Positions 18,956 through 30,697 of a stretch of DNA of 64,000 nucleotides are shown here, piece after piece. The stretch is from Branchipolynoe longqiensis (lineage: Eukaryota; Annelida; Polychaeta; Phyllodocida; Polynoidae). Position 1 is the first letter of the stretch, and every line of letters starts with the position of its first letter. Under the pieces are notes generated by a model that had not been told where the DNA came from, did not search any database, and worked only from the letters and a program-made list of their open reading frames with translations. A program made the position numbers and the translations under genes. The stretch covers positions 88,387,865-88,451,864 of the forward strand of contig CM059190.1 in the NCBI GenBank assembly GCA_030323885.1. The letters are read 5' to 3'.

Positions 18956-21635
18956 GACTATTGTCATCTAGCGGAAAAAGACAAGTCTTATTTTCTCTGC
19001 TGTTTTCAACATGTTCCATTAGCAGACTCAAAATATTTTGATAATTGGAATATTCCCTAAGATGGTTAATGATAATCTAACTAATTTTAAAAGGGTATCT
19101 CAATATTATTATTTTGTACATTTATTTGAAGAGGGTTTGCGATATTTATGCACATTTCTGTGAACCTTTGGATAAGATAAGTTACTGTATGCATATCCTT
19201 TCGTATATATTAACTCAAAGAACCTTTTAGACTTTGCGATTTGTTATGTTTGTTCTGGTAATGAAATAGATGGTCCTCAATTTGTAAATGGTCTTTTAAT
19301 GAAACCAGCCAATTATCAGTGACAATAAAATAGGATTTGGTGTAGTTTATTGACAACATATTACATTCAGTGAGATTATATATTAAAGTATTTCCATTGT
19401 CAATTCTTTACCAGTTACAGGTGATAGTATACACCAATTTCATCCCTTACTCAATCAAGCATTTGGTAACTGGTGAAGAATCAAGAACAGTTTTTAAGCA
19501 GACTATATATACACATATATATATATATGCAGTATAAGAATTATACAAGTATAATAACCCAGAATATCCCTCCTTTCCGTCATCACTAACTCAGCTCCAT
19601 GGACTGTGGGAGTCTGTTATAGTCATCTACTGCTCTAGCCTCCCCATCCCCAGCTCCGATAGTTGTGCCACCACCCATGCACACTGTAACCACCACTCAC
19701 TGTACCGCCAAGCGAGTGGAGGGATCCCCCCCCCACCCTACAGCAGGGGAGGAGGAGGGCAGGACACTATTAAGTTCATTACATGTGATAAAGGGTTTAT
19801 CACTATCTACTATATATGAATACATAAATATGGACAGTGATAAGCCCCTCATCATTTTTAATAATTAAAGAGTGGTGATTGGTTCTTCCCCCCACCCCAC
19901 CCACACCCCCTTGTGGGCAGGGTTGGAGGGGGGGGGCGTCAAACCCACCACCACCTCTTGCCACTACACTACTCCTCAGCCTGTGAAGGTACATACCATT
20001 TCCAGGCACCGCTTCTACAAACTTATGTCCCCTACTTGCAATATATATGTATATGTAAATATTACCATGGTAAAAATGCATACACTACATTTAAAACTAA
20101 GCCTGTGTTATACATTGTTTTTCAATTTCTTGTTATTTTGGTTAGAAAATGAAGGGCCTTCAAGTATCACTATATATCCCATTACGCATGTTGGCGTGTC
20201 AACATGGATAATTTACGAGCGGGAATACTTGCACTTCTTTCTTGGCACTACTTTCTCTGTCAGCACTATTTTCACACATGACACCCGCACTTACTTCAGT
20301 CTCCCGCTTGAACCTGTTCCTGCCAGTCGATTCACCCACCCACCCTCCCGATAGTAATGGGGTAGGGGTTGAGGGCTGCTGGTTTCTGAGCTAGTCCTTC
20401 CTTGCTTCCTTCTCATACCTTTCCTGACTATGAACACTATCTCGACACTAAACAATATTTAACCATTCTTGACTCTAATCACTAATCCATTTTTGATACG
20501 CTCTGACACTGATATGATGATATGCATTACAACATTTCCCACTCATCATGATTACATTCACCGATACTGACTTCGATCTCACCTACAAGACACGATTTCG
20601 ATATGTTTTCCAGACATTATCCGAACTGCCTGCAGGTTATGTTCTCCATAAAATTTTTGTTATCTCCATCTTCCTCTTTGTCTCCAGTTTGTTCGCGCGA
20701 GTAAAATTAGAACCTCTCTTCTTCTCATTCCAGGTTACATGTGCATGCAAGCACTTAGCCCACATCATCACATTTGAAATGCGCTCTTCCTTAGCTGAGC
20801 TTCTCAGACTACAATATCAACCTGAATACCATACTTTCATATCTCTATATGTGTATTAATTCCCCTCTGGCCTTCACAGGGGTTTGATGAGTGTAGGACA
20901 TTCATTCATTGGCATTGCTGGGGGCACAGAGAAAATCAACACACACACCTTTATCCCATGACCTCACAGTCACTTCCTTTGCTACTCAGCCTCCCCTTCT
21001 ATCACTCGTTGGCTAATCACATGGCAGACTGACAACCTTCCTGTCATTTTGTGCCACTGATATCTTAAAATTCTGTTAATCTTCATTGGACCTCTCAGCT
21101 CAGTTCTTCTCGACCACCCACACATCTCTCTACATGTTTGGTTTTAAATAATTCACCCAATCATGACGACTGTAGATAATAATATATAAAAACTGTCATT
21201 TCTTGATTGACAAACAGTACTTGTAATACAAAGCTGTCATGTTCATGCTGTCTTCTTATTAGGAGGTGGTAGTTTATTTAATATATTAGTTAATGTAGAG
21301 TACCTTGTAGGAAAATTTCACAGTCATTCAATTCATAAACAAATTGAAGAACACAGGCTGAGAATCAATATCTCTGAGGATTATTAAATAATTTTCCATT
21401 TTTTAGGGACATAGTACTTTTTGAATATGAATTAATTAAATATATCTCAGTTAGTGGTCCTTCTGACACACAGCTAGTAATAGTGTCAAATTGTTAATGA
21501 ATCTCTGGCAGGTTTGGTTTATGACCTCATTGGAACAAAGATCCTGTTAATTGTTTAATACAGATTATAATATTGTAGCTTTCGTCCCATCATTTGGAAA
21601 TGGAAAATCTGTGAGTTATTTTGAATGGATTATTT
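18956..21635. other. Gene-free stretch
   Basis: I find no supported gene in 2.7 kb. The interval contains short (TA)n runs (19505-19530), a C-run near 19727, and a G-run near 19928. The longer frames at 19872-20354 and 20548-20859 have low-complexity or random-looking translations and no splice-bounded exon that I can defend. Confidence 0.45.
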
Positions 21636-21636
21636 A

Positions 21637-22436
21637 ACTTAACTTATCTACCAATACTGGAAATAAACCTTAAACAAAACAGGGGCTATTTCATTTTCCA
21701 TTTCTAAAAGGAAATTACATATTTTTGAAGTAACTCTTAGCAGGAGGAAAAGCAGAAAGAGTGAAACAGTCAAACCACAGACTAATTTGGTAATACAAAT
21801 GAGGAAATAACATTTATTTATATTTAATTAAAGTAAAGCTCTTCACTTTGAATGATCTGTACCTTTAATTGCAGCTATGATGTATAGTTAAATTAATGTA
21901 CTGTTATCATTTCGTCTTCCAAGTCCATGACCTGAGATTGTAATGTTAGAACTGAACAAAATACTAGAAAATACTTGTAAAATAATAATAGTACTTTCGG
22001 CTATGACTGAGAGAATACAATTGCATGATACCGAAAACTTAACTTATCTACCAATACTGGTAATAAACCTTAAACAAAACAGGGGCTATTTCATTTTCCA
22101 TTTCTAAAAGGAAATTACATATCTTTGAAGTAGCTCTTAATGGGAGGAAAAGCAGAAAGAGTGAAACAGTCAAGCCACAGACTAATTTGATAATACAAAT
22201 GAGGAAATAACATTCATTTATATTTAATTAAATTAACGCTCTTTACTTTGCATGAGCTGTACCTTTACTTGCAGCTATGATGTGTAGTTAAATTAATGTA
22301 TTGTTATTGTTTCGTCTTCCAAGTCTATGACCTGAGATTGTACTGTTAGAACTGAACAAAATACTAGAAAATACTTGTAAAATAATAATAGTACTTTCGG
22401 CTATGACTGAGAGAATATAATCGCATGATACCGAAA
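21637..22436. repeat. 400-bp tandem duplication
   Basis: The two copies, beginning AACTTATCTACCAATACTGG at 21641 and 22041, are offset by exactly 400 bases and differ at only a few percent of positions. Both end in GCATGATACCGAAAA. They are non-coding as far as I can see. Confidence 0.93.
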
Positions 22437-22612
22437 ATGACCCTGTGTGGTTTTGCTGGTTTAAGCAAGCTTAACATGTTTATTCTATGTTTGTAATAGT
22501 ATCTACTCAATTGTTAAGCTATCTTTACAAGGAAGACATGCTTAATGCAATGTTACTCTGGCAATGATAAATATCCATTTTCCCATCCAAAAATTGGTTA
22601 AATTCATACATT

Positions 22613-23690
22613 TAAATTTTTTTTTTTTTATTGAGGCTGTATTTATACTGTCCATAGCATGTAAGCCCGGGTATCCAGGCTTGTTTTCAATGCTGGCCAG
22701 CTGTAGTGTTGGTGTTGTCTTACCAAGCAGTAGCTGCTGATAAGTTATTTGATTGTCTGCATTTCAGTAGCAGATAGATCTGTTGGTGCGTTTAGTAGCC
22801 TATGTTAGTTTTGTTGGGCCCTCTTGGCATTGAATTTTTGTTCTATTCTTATTACTATGTTAGTTGTTTTCTTAGGGTTCTATGTTAGTGTTTTGGGATT
22901 TTCTTGGGAAGAGTTTTCCGCTTTTTTCTACTTAATTCTATACTAGCCTATTTTATTTACATGTCCATAGGCCTGTACGTAATAGGTGGTTGAGTTATGT
23001 TTGTTTGAATTTGATTTGATTTATATTGTTGTTGGATATGTTATCTGGCTTTTATATTTCCGGTTATCCCACCCTGGGCTGTCCAGTTGGTGGGCCGTGA
23101 CCTATCACCTGCCCCCTTGTGGTGCAGTTCAGTTGGGGTTCCCAGTTTTTATTTTGCACAAATATTTGTTGTACGTTTTTAGGTCAGGGATTTGTCTTTC
23201 TTTCACCGTTTGCGCATTCCATGTCTTGGCGGCCATTTCCAGTGTGCTCCTTACATGGGCTTTGATCTGGCTTCTGGTCTGCCTTAGTAGTGGTGCCTTG
23301 CTTGCTCTGGTGTCCCTTAGTGGTTGGGTTAGATGCTTAATGTCTTGGCTATATCCATATGCTAATGTTTTTAGGTGGATTATCCTTCTGTTTTCTAGTA
23401 GCTTTATTTAGTTCTTTTGTGTAGGTCATAAGTGGGGTGTAGTTTGTCTACGTTCAGGCAGATTTTCAGGGCCCTATTTTGTAGTATCTGCAATTTGTTA
23501 AGTATCTCTTTTTTAGCACCCATGTAGATTACATCCCCATAGTCAAAGTAGGGGAGTACCATGCCTTTGAAGATTTTTATTGACATATCTTGTGTCATAT
23601 AGTTTCTTAGTTTAGCAAATAGCCATAGTTTGTGATTTACTTTTTGTATGATTTTTGTTACACATATTTATATTTGTGTTATTCAACCAT
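22613..23690 (-). mobile_element. LINE 3' end (CR1/Jockey-like)
   Basis: On the minus strand, the C-terminal part of a non-LTR reverse transcriptase is readable. MVLPYFDYGDVIYMGAKKEI and LQILQNRALKICL correspond to the conserved P-Y-F-D-Y and LQ-x-x-QNRAL-x-I blocks behind the catalytic palm. Frameshifts follow (for example near 23400), then a WNAQ/YNKYL-like tail. At 22613-22631 the plus strand has a T-run preceded, in minus-strand terms, by AATAAA, so the copy ends in a poly-A tail. The 5' part of the element is absent. It is a dead, 5'-truncated copy. Confidence 0.8.
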
Positions 23691-24409
23691 GCTGTTCCCA
23701 ATATATATATATTATAATGGCCTATGTATAGCCATCGGCAAACATTTAGATGCATTACCATGCACCCACACAAAACATAGCTCTCCATAACTATTATTTA
23801 AGCAACATACATTGTATATGGCCCAAAGACTACCACCACTGCATTGAGTAAAAATTAAATTTAAAAAAGGGCTGGGTGGTGAGAGTCAGGTCACTACATA
23901 GAGATACTCTTGGTTTAGTGCATAGTATTGCAAGGTTCATTTTTCATCAAAACTAATTAAAAAATCTTGTTGTTTCTATAAAACAAAACATTTTTCTTGG
24001 GAAAATCCAAGCTTTCATCAATTATTTCCAATGTGCATGATCCTGGTCATTGTAATTTATGCCGTATACTAATCAACTCAAAAGCTGATAGCAAGGTCAT
24101 GTGACATGTCTTTACATGGTGTCAGATTTGCAAATGATTCAGTTTTGATACATATTATCATATTAGCGCGAAGCTTTACTTGTGAAAATTGAGCGGTGAA
24201 TTGTATTTTGTCAGCGTGGTGGACTTGGATCTGCAGAATTAGTCTCCTGTTCTTTGTCAGTCATTTGATTCAGTTGTCAGCGAGCTTGATGTGGCCTGAT
24301 TAAAGATGAGAAGACAGCAAACCATCGATTAGTCACATGTTCAATGATAGCACAGGAACTTTACGGATACTTAGGCCAAAATGGTGATCAGATGAGCTTT
24401 CAGTCCTCA
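23691..24409. other. Gene-free stretch
   Basis: No supported gene; AT-rich, with a short TA run at 23701-23716. Confidence 0.45.
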
Positions 24410-25060
24410 CTTCCAACATCCCTTCCTCACATCAACCCTCGATCACCAATCAGCAGCCCTCACCCCATCAGCCTTTACTCCCATCAAACCTCACCCCATC
24501 AACCCTCACTCCCATCATCCCTCACCCCCATCAGCAATCACCCCATCATCCCTCCCTCACATCAACCTTCACCCGATCACCCCTCACCCCATCACCCCTC
24601 ACCCTATCAACCCTCACTCCCATCAACCCTCACCCAGCAACCCTCAAACCCATCATCCCTAACTCCCATCAACCCTCAACCCCATCAGCCCTCACTCCCA
24701 TCCACCCTCACCCATCAACCCTGACTCCCATCAACCCACACTCCCATCAACCCTCACCTCATCATCCCTGACTCCAATCAACCTCACCCTCATCAACCCT
24801 CAATCTCCTCAGCCCTCACTCCCATCAACCCTCAACCATATCACCCATCAACCCTCACTCCCATCAACCCTCACTCCCATCATCTCTCACTCCCACCTTC
24901 CCTCACCACCATCACCCCTCACCTGCATCAGCCCTCATCCCCATCAGCCCTCACTCCCATCAACCGTCATGCCCATCAGCCCTCAACCCCTTCATTCCTT
25001 ACTCCTATCAGCCCTTGCTCCCATCAGCCCTCACTCCTATGCCTCATCATTCTCTCTTAC
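24410..25060. repeat. CCATCA/CCCTCA minisatellite
   Basis: About 650 bp built from variants of a roughly 18-bp unit such as CCCTCACTCCCATCAACC, with frequent internal change between ACTCCCATCA, ACCCCATCA and AACCCCATCA blocks. Its proline/serine/histidine-rich open frame (24344-24724) is an artefact. Confidence 0.93.
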
Positions 25061-26327
25061 CCAATCAGAATCCACCTAATTCTCACAACACCCAAAATAT
25101 GACAATCTCCTGATAGACATCAACAAAGCAACAGAAAAGAGAATCCACATACCTAGTCAAAATCCGGGCAAAATATTAAAATATCAACCAGACAAGACCA
25201 TTGCCTTGATATATTGTTAATGCTCTGCTATGTTTTGCATATAGGGTTTTCATTTTAGCGAAAACCTCATCTTTATTAACATGTCCTGTTGAAATAGGTA
25301 TTAAATCACAATTTTAGAAAGTAACGCTTGCTTATGTACTAGTAACACTTACTTACCCGCTTTCAAAATAGTTGTCTAGATTTCTAATTTAATACACATT
25401 TCTGGGCATTCCATGTCTGAATTGAGGCTTCCATCTACCATGCAAGTTCAAATTATGAGAGAACCTGTTTGGTGGTCTGAAAAGAAACAATATCATGTAT
25501 CATACACTATGTTTCCAATTTTCATATTATGTGGTGGAAAGGGTTTGCTAAATGTGAGAATCCAAATCCTGGTATATATGGGCTTGTTATCCTCTTTATA
25601 TTGAATCTTCATACAGTTAATGTACCCTAAGATTTCTGGTCATGTGCATTCTCATCCTCACCAAAATCAACAAAGTTCTAATTTGGATGACTTGTTTGCT
25701 AGTGTTTGAAGAGGAGAAGAGGCTATGCTGTTGTTGCTTTCTCGTGTGATTGCATCTATCAGATGTTTGGACAAGCAGAATATGGCTATATCATAGATTG
25801 CTCACATCCTTGATCATGTTAGCAATCCTCACAATGCCTTTATGGATGGTAAAAGAAGAGAACTTGGCCACTGACATCTCTTTATTGAGAGATCACTCAG
25901 AGTAAATCGAGAACATTCATCAGTGGTTTGATGTGAATCTCAATTAGAGTCTGTTTTAGGTATTTGGGTTTTTGTTTGTTTGTGATGTTTGTGGGTACCA
26001 ATATTTTCTTAATGTCATTATCCTTGTTCCCCACTGACCACAGAACCATAATACTGGGGTATGTAGCATTGCATTAACAAGCAGGTATGCGCTAGGGATA
26101 AGAGGATGGCCTATCCTAAGTAACATGGTGGTGAAAATGCCTTTACCAATATTAGGACTGACACTACCCATACCCTTCTCAGCATTGTAACAAATGGCTG
26201 TTATAGGTGCATATATTCTAATACATGCATTGTATACATTAAATATATTCATTCTTTAGAGGCCATTCTCATGCTTGCAGTGACCAGTGAATTGATTGGA
26301 ACATGCCTGTTTGCACCTTTCATCTAG
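25061..26327. other. Gene-free stretch
   Basis: No supported gene. A plus-strand frame at about 26086-26180 reads hydrophobic sequence (ILSNMVVKMPLPILGLTLPI) but meets stops, and I cannot find splice borders for it. Confidence 0.4.
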
Positions 26328-26546
26328 GTGAAGTCAAGGCCAAAGTGTAGTGTTGGACTAACACTCAGCATCGTAGCACTTATATACCACAAGCCCATGC
26401 TTAAGCGCCACAAGCTACAGCACATGGAAAATGAGTTTCCCCCATTTGTTGCCTTTTATGATCCGCAATCAGCACAGAGGAGCTATTCTATCCCAGGTTA
26501 CAATGGGGGAGATATCCCATATCACATACAATATATATTATATTAG
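26328..26546 (+). CDS. Weak candidate terminal exon, unknown protein
   Basis: A plausible acceptor (TTTGCACCTTTCATCTAG, ending at 26327) is followed by 72 open codons in phase 0 and a TAG. The translation starts KSRPKCSVGLTLSIVALIYH, moderately hydrophobic, then has a basic stretch (KPMLKRHKLQH). It ends with a hydrophilic, Tyr/Pro-rich segment (ENEFPPFVAFYDPQSAQRSY) that looks like a cytoplasmic tail. I do not recognise the family. I found no convincing upstream exon on the plus strand, and a single 73-codon frame can arise by chance, so this is only a candidate. Confidence 0.25.
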   Translation: MKSRPKCSVGLTLSIVALIYHKPMLKRHKLQHMENEFPPFVAFYDPQSAQRSYSIPGYNGGDIPYHIQYILY

Positions 26547-27868
26547 GTACTCCAAAGTGGGCGTATATGGTGTCTGCAGCATGAAATTTGACATATTTTA
26601 ACCCTTTGTAACACTTCAATCTCCACTAATTCTACTTCGTTTGAAATAAATATTACATGAAATTGAAGCGTATTCTTTTGTCTTTTAGGATATCTGATTT
26701 TTAGTTAGCATTATGAAATAAATTAGAGTCAATGGAAACTTGTTTGGGGGTACCATCGGCAGCTCTGTGCATGCTCACCGAGTTTGTTTTCATCCAGTCT
26801 GAGTTACTCCCTTCCCTAAAATTGATACCTTGGTGAGTACAGTGACCTGAGCTAAAGATAACCACCAATGAAAGACAGAGAAGAAACTAGGCTTCATTAG
26901 CATATCAAGCATGGCTGTTTTTAAGTGGGAAAATTGATTGAACTGAAGGAGTGAAAACATTAAGACATCAATCCTCCTTGAAAATTGATCAGGATTGTGC
27001 TGAAAATTATATCACCAGAAAGCTCAAGTCTTCCTCTATCTAACCAGAACAATATTTGGTTGAGATTTATATCATGCTCATCAAGGTTGGTCTGAGAAGT
27101 GACTGTGTATTCCCATCTCTACACTGGAGCAACAAATATGCCGTCGATTGAAGCTACCGTGTCGACATAAAACATGTACGATCATATAGAGCTTTTGATT
27201 TAGATTATTTTATAATAAAAATTAGAGTGATAGTGTAAGTAGAACAGAAGTCATGATGTTTTCAAGAATTTATCCTTGACCCTGCTGATATTCAGTAGAA
27301 ATTAAGGAATTTAGCAAGTTTAGCATAAAATATCTGAAAGAATAATAAAGCTAATAGTCTGGAAAAAATTGAGCCTGCTATTTGTGCTATAGAGAGTGAG
27401 ATTCTTTAATATTGAACAAATTATATGCAACATAGTTTCTGGGCTGGGGCCTTAAAAACCTAGATTTGTCTAATTTGGAAATGTGCACAAATAAGTGCAA
27501 AAAATTGAATGTTTAGAACCTCATAATTTCGGAACCTATCAACAGATCAATATAAATTTTATATATCTGGAATCTGATTTAAAAGATCTATACACCTATA
27601 TAAACACTGAAACATTAATATAAAAAATCACTTTGGAAATCATTCTGGGCTCAGAATTGTTTCCTTGCAATATATGTGATGTGTAATGCATTATGCAATC
27701 ATAAATAGTGGATTGTTGTAGAACAGGAGGAGTAGCTTTTTTTCAAGAATCAAATGAATAAGCTTCATTTTAATGCAACATTTTACCCCTGATCAATTCC
27801 TGATGATTTGCAGAATCAAGAGTAGTCAATTATTCATGATAGAATGGGTTACGGATGAAAATGATGAA
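26547..27868. other. Gene-free stretch
   Basis: AT-rich with no supported exon. It lies beyond the probable polyadenylation signal of the minus-strand EGF gene. Confidence 0.45.
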
Positions 27869-27874
27869 TTTATT
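27869..27874 (-). promoter_or_regulatory. Possible polyadenylation signal of the EGF gene
   Basis: TTTATT on the plus strand is AATAAA on the minus strand, about 180 bases downstream of the stop codon at 28054-28056. It is one of several possible sites in AT-rich sequence, so the assignment is tentative. Confidence 0.35.
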
Positions 27875-28053
27875 ATAAAATTATTGAATTAAAAGTTAAT
27901 GGACTTAAAGCCCTACAAATAAGAGAAATATTGGAAATAATGCAGTAGGACAATTCTCCCTGACAATAAGACCAGCCAGGTACAGGGTTGTACATTGGCT
28001 ACCATGATCTATGTAGGAGGATTAGGGGCAGATCAATAATAAATGCTTGTTTC

Positions 28054-28190
28054 TCACTTATTCCAGCCTTGTGTGTTGATGCGTCTGATCCAGAACTTAT
28101 TGAGAAGGACAATAATTGGCAAAGCAATTAGGAAGAAAATGATGAACAGCACTATGGTAGTGACCAATAGAATCCTAGTATTATTTTCAT
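28054..28190 (-). CDS. Last exon of the EGF-repeat protein: transmembrane helix and short tail
   Basis: On the minus strand, an acceptor (CAACCATTTATTGCAG, ending at 28191) opens an exon in phase 1. Two bases complete an Asp codon with the G left by an upstream EGF exon, then come 44 codons and TGA. The translation ENNTRILLVTTIVLFIIFFL continues IALPIIVLLNKFW: about 26 uninterrupted hydrophobic residues preceded by Glu-Asn-Asn-Thr (a possible N-glycosylation site). They are followed by a positively charged stop-transfer segment (NKFWIRRINTQGWNK). This is a textbook single-pass type I membrane anchor with a cytoplasmic tail of about 15 residues. The phase matches the phase-1 donors of all EGF exons in the next 10 kb, so splicing from the exon at 30575 keeps the frame. 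The protein should therefore sit on the cell surface with its EGF repeats outside. No known family is recognised beyond that. Confidence 0.8.
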
Positions 28191-28569
28191 CTGCAATAAA
28201 TGGTTGAAGTTGCATAATTAAACAAACTCATTATATTTTCCAAACCAAAACATCCACTTCATTGTTTATCCTACCTATCCAACTCCTTATTCTAATGTAT
28301 GCAATGCTCAGTACTGTCTTTTAAAATTATTCATACTTACTGACTTTGATATGGTCATAATAACAGCATATTGTACTTCGCTCCTACTGGTGCCGTCATA
28401 CAACTTATATTGCATGCTTGCACTCCAAATATCTTTATCTGAGATTCAGGCAATGCCTCTGATTCTTATTTTCATTGTTTGTATTATTTACTTTGGTTGA
28501 TGAGTTGGGCCCAATCTTAACGGTAGAAATTTAATTGTACATTAAATCCAGGATATCTTTTTCAATCCC

Positions 28570-29245
28570 CAGCCATTTGCCACCTTCCCCGTCGTCATCA
28601 CTGAGGTGGGCTGAGCATGCCCTGGTGTCGTTGGGGCCAACTATACTGCAAATGAGGCATCCACAAACATTTCATTAAGGGTAAGTTAGGGGGAATGCGT
28701 GGGATTCCTTTCCAATTGTGTGTGAACTCTGTGAACCAGGTGAGGTCGTGCCTCATGTCATTGAAAATGATGATACGGTTGCTGTTCGTTTCCTTTAATG
28801 CCTGTAGGAGGTGGCTAACAAACAGGCAAGCTGGGATGATGCATTTGGACAAGTGTAGTAGTTTGCTGAGTAAGGATTGTAATTGTTTCATAGTGATGTG
28901 CTTTCTCTCGGCGGTAGCCCGCACAGTTTTTATTGTGGCATCAATCTTATCGGTGGGCATGAAGTCACATCACTGGAGCACCTATGCATATGCCCAACCA
29001 TCGGACTGCGGGTGCTGGGGACTGGCTCTTCTTGACCCCCTTGGATAAGCCAAGATCACTGAATACTGTGCGTGTTATTTTGCAGTTGACATCTGCAACT
29101 TTTGTGTGCTCATCCTGTGGCTCCTGGGGCACCCTCTGTGCTGGTGGCGGGTATAAGGCATCCGAGTTAGAGGAAAGCTCATTGGAAGAGTCATGCCAAC
29201 CACGGAGAAGGGTCCTCAGTGAGAAAAGGCGGAAAAATGGGTGAC
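28570..29245 (-). pseudogene. DIRS-type reverse transcriptase/RNase H fragment
   Basis: Minus-strand translation gives, in order, TVFSDLGLSKGVKKSQSPAP, AVRWLGICI, then (after a stop) PTDKIDATIKTVRATAERKH, ITMKQLQSLLSKLLHLSKCI, IPACLFVSHLLQALKETNSN and RHDLTWFTEFTHNWKGIP. The FSDLGL...APAVRWLG, KELQSLLGKL-like and DL-x-WF-x-EF blocks are typical of the thumb/connection part of DIRS and Ngaro polymerases. The catalytic palm (VDD) is missing: a Glu/Pro-rich stretch (QEPQDEHTKVAD) is joined directly before VFSDLG. Frame breaks and stops make it non-functional. It lies in the intron between the last EGF exon and the membrane-anchor exon. Confidence 0.72.
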
Positions 29246-30035
29246 CACTGTCCCTTATTGAGCATACCCTTGCAGCATGAGTTTCCCATTCTTTAAGTAC
29301 AGATATTGTGTGATTTAAACAGAAGTCGTTCTAGATAAATTTCAAATATACTTCAAACACTTTAATCTTTGCAAAAGATACATAAATGTGTGAATATGTC
29401 CGAACAAGAAACTACTAAAACAATAATGAACGTATTCAACTGTGACCTTTCCATTATTTGAGCATAGTGGGGGCCGTCATTTGCAATAGAAAAGAACAGT
29501 GCTGATTGGCTGACTCTGAGAGCTGTTCTCAGCCAATCAAAGCTGTTCTTTTCGATTGCAAATGGGGGCAGGCATTTGCTGGGCTCAGATGAGTTCAAAC
29601 GTGTCTGGTTGTCCCTCTCCTTTCAGCACCAAATATGTTTATGGTGACTCCGACGAGCCTCCTGGGGTAGTTGTTCGGCCCTCGGTGTGCTGCTGTGGGT
29701 TTCCAGGCTGTTGGCGAGTTGAGTAGGCAGAGTGGTGGACGAACCGGGCTGCGGTCTGGACTTGGCCGCCTGCTCTCAGCCCTGCTTCTTGGCAGACGTG
29801 CTGTTCCTAGGCATAGTTGCTTTTGAAGAGATGGTGTTGTGCTCGGTCCGGAAGCAAGGTGGCAAGTGACTGGAGGTAGGGGAGGCTGAGCCTCGTCCAC
29901 ATGCAGGGAGGGCTAGTGATTGGCTGGCACCCGAGCAGGGGGCATGGGTTAGATAAGCGAGTGTGATTGGTGGCTGAGATTGTGATCAGTAGGTGCGGGA
30001 GAGAGGCGGTGTGCCTGCCTCCTTTAACAAGTTAC
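29246..30035 (-). repeat. DIRS-derived block of the tandem unit, copy 1, with hairpin
   Basis: This block of about 790 bp continues without break from the DIRS polymerase fragment and recurs at 31240, 34250, 36357 and 46880. It contains a hairpin at 29478-29564 whose arms of about 43 bases (CATTTGCAATAGAAAAGAAC, complementary to GTTCTTTTCGATTGCAAATG) meet almost without a loop. On the minus strand it has an open frame (29595-29900; MDEAQPPLPPVTCHLASGPS, then PTAWKPTAAHRGPNN) partly preserved in other copies, possibly the start of the element's gag. Gag identity is inference. Confidence 0.65.
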
Positions 30036-30040
30036 AAATT

Positions 30041-30077
30041 ACACAATTATCAGTGCTAATAACACATTCATTAATAT
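30041..30077 (-). pseudogene. Type-A EGF exon, mostly deleted
   Basis: Only the first 37 bases of the exon remain on the minus strand (reading D-INECVISTDN), with the acceptor AG intact. The rest, the donor and part of the following intron are missing compared with the intact copy at 32074-32196. The join falls where both intact flanks read ACACA(A)TTA-like sequence (TTACACATATAATTA and CATCACAATTA), so a microhomology deletion of about 120 bases is likely. The exon can no longer encode a domain. Confidence 0.85.
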
Positions 30078-30574
30078 CTGAAGATGTAGGACAAAGAAGA
30101 TGACCATGATTGCATATTCAGGAGATCAACATCATTGGGTTAACATTCCAAATGAAATAAGTATGATAGACAATATTGGTACTGAATAATGTCAGGGGTG
30201 TTATTTTTAAACTTGCATATTGCTTCCTTGTCTTTGTTTGTTTGGGTTTTTGTCATTGTGGTTGATGAGGTAGGAAGAACATTTATAATGGTGATTTCCA
30301 TTTAGTCCATAGAATGTTCAATATTAAAATTACACCGATGACCTAATTCTAACGTACATGGGAAATGCATGGACAATTTGACAGAAGATGAACCATTAGT
30401 TTAATCATTCTATATTATCGGTAGTGACTACAATCTGAGTCAAACACATCCATGAATACATCTCCAATAATTCTGCAAGGTTAGCAGAGTGACCTCCTCC
30501 TTAAAATCTAGACCAATTCACATTGACACACACTGTGTTTCATGAATAGTGAGTCATAATTGCTTGATACATAC

Positions 30575-30697
30575 CTGCACACACCACTCCACTGCCTGAG
30601 TAGCCCTCATTGCACGAGCATACAAAGGTTCCAGGAGTGTCTGCGCAATTTGCATTCGCATCACAATTATGCATATTCATGTCACACTCAAGAATGT
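30575..30697 (-). CDS. EGF-like exon, type B (most 3' intact EGF)
   Basis: This 123-bp exon is bounded on the minus strand by AAATTTGTAG and GTATGT and is phase 1 at both ends. It encodes one complete EGF module: (D)ILECDMNMHNCDANANC, then ADTPGTFVCSCNEGYSGSG and VVCA. All six cysteines are present. The D-I-x-E-C start and the C-x-D-x4-F-x-C motif are the calcium-binding and Asp/Asn beta-hydroxylation signatures of cbEGF domains (established for the family). Such modules give rigid rods in extracellular proteins. Spliced to 28054-28190, it would place this module next to the membrane. It differs from the other type-B exons by Asn for Lys before EGY and Ala before DTPG. Confidence 0.85.

Noticed and set aside
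19872..20354. 160-codon frame at 19.9-20.35 kb
   Set aside because: No domain, low-complexity start, and overlapping frames of equal quality in both strands.
24344..24724. Pro/His/Ser-rich protein
   Set aside because: The frame is the translation of the CCATCA minisatellite.
26080..26250. Hydrophobic plus-strand frame resembling membrane helices
   Set aside because: It is interrupted by two stops, has no splice borders, and similar hydrophobic runs are common in T-rich DNA.
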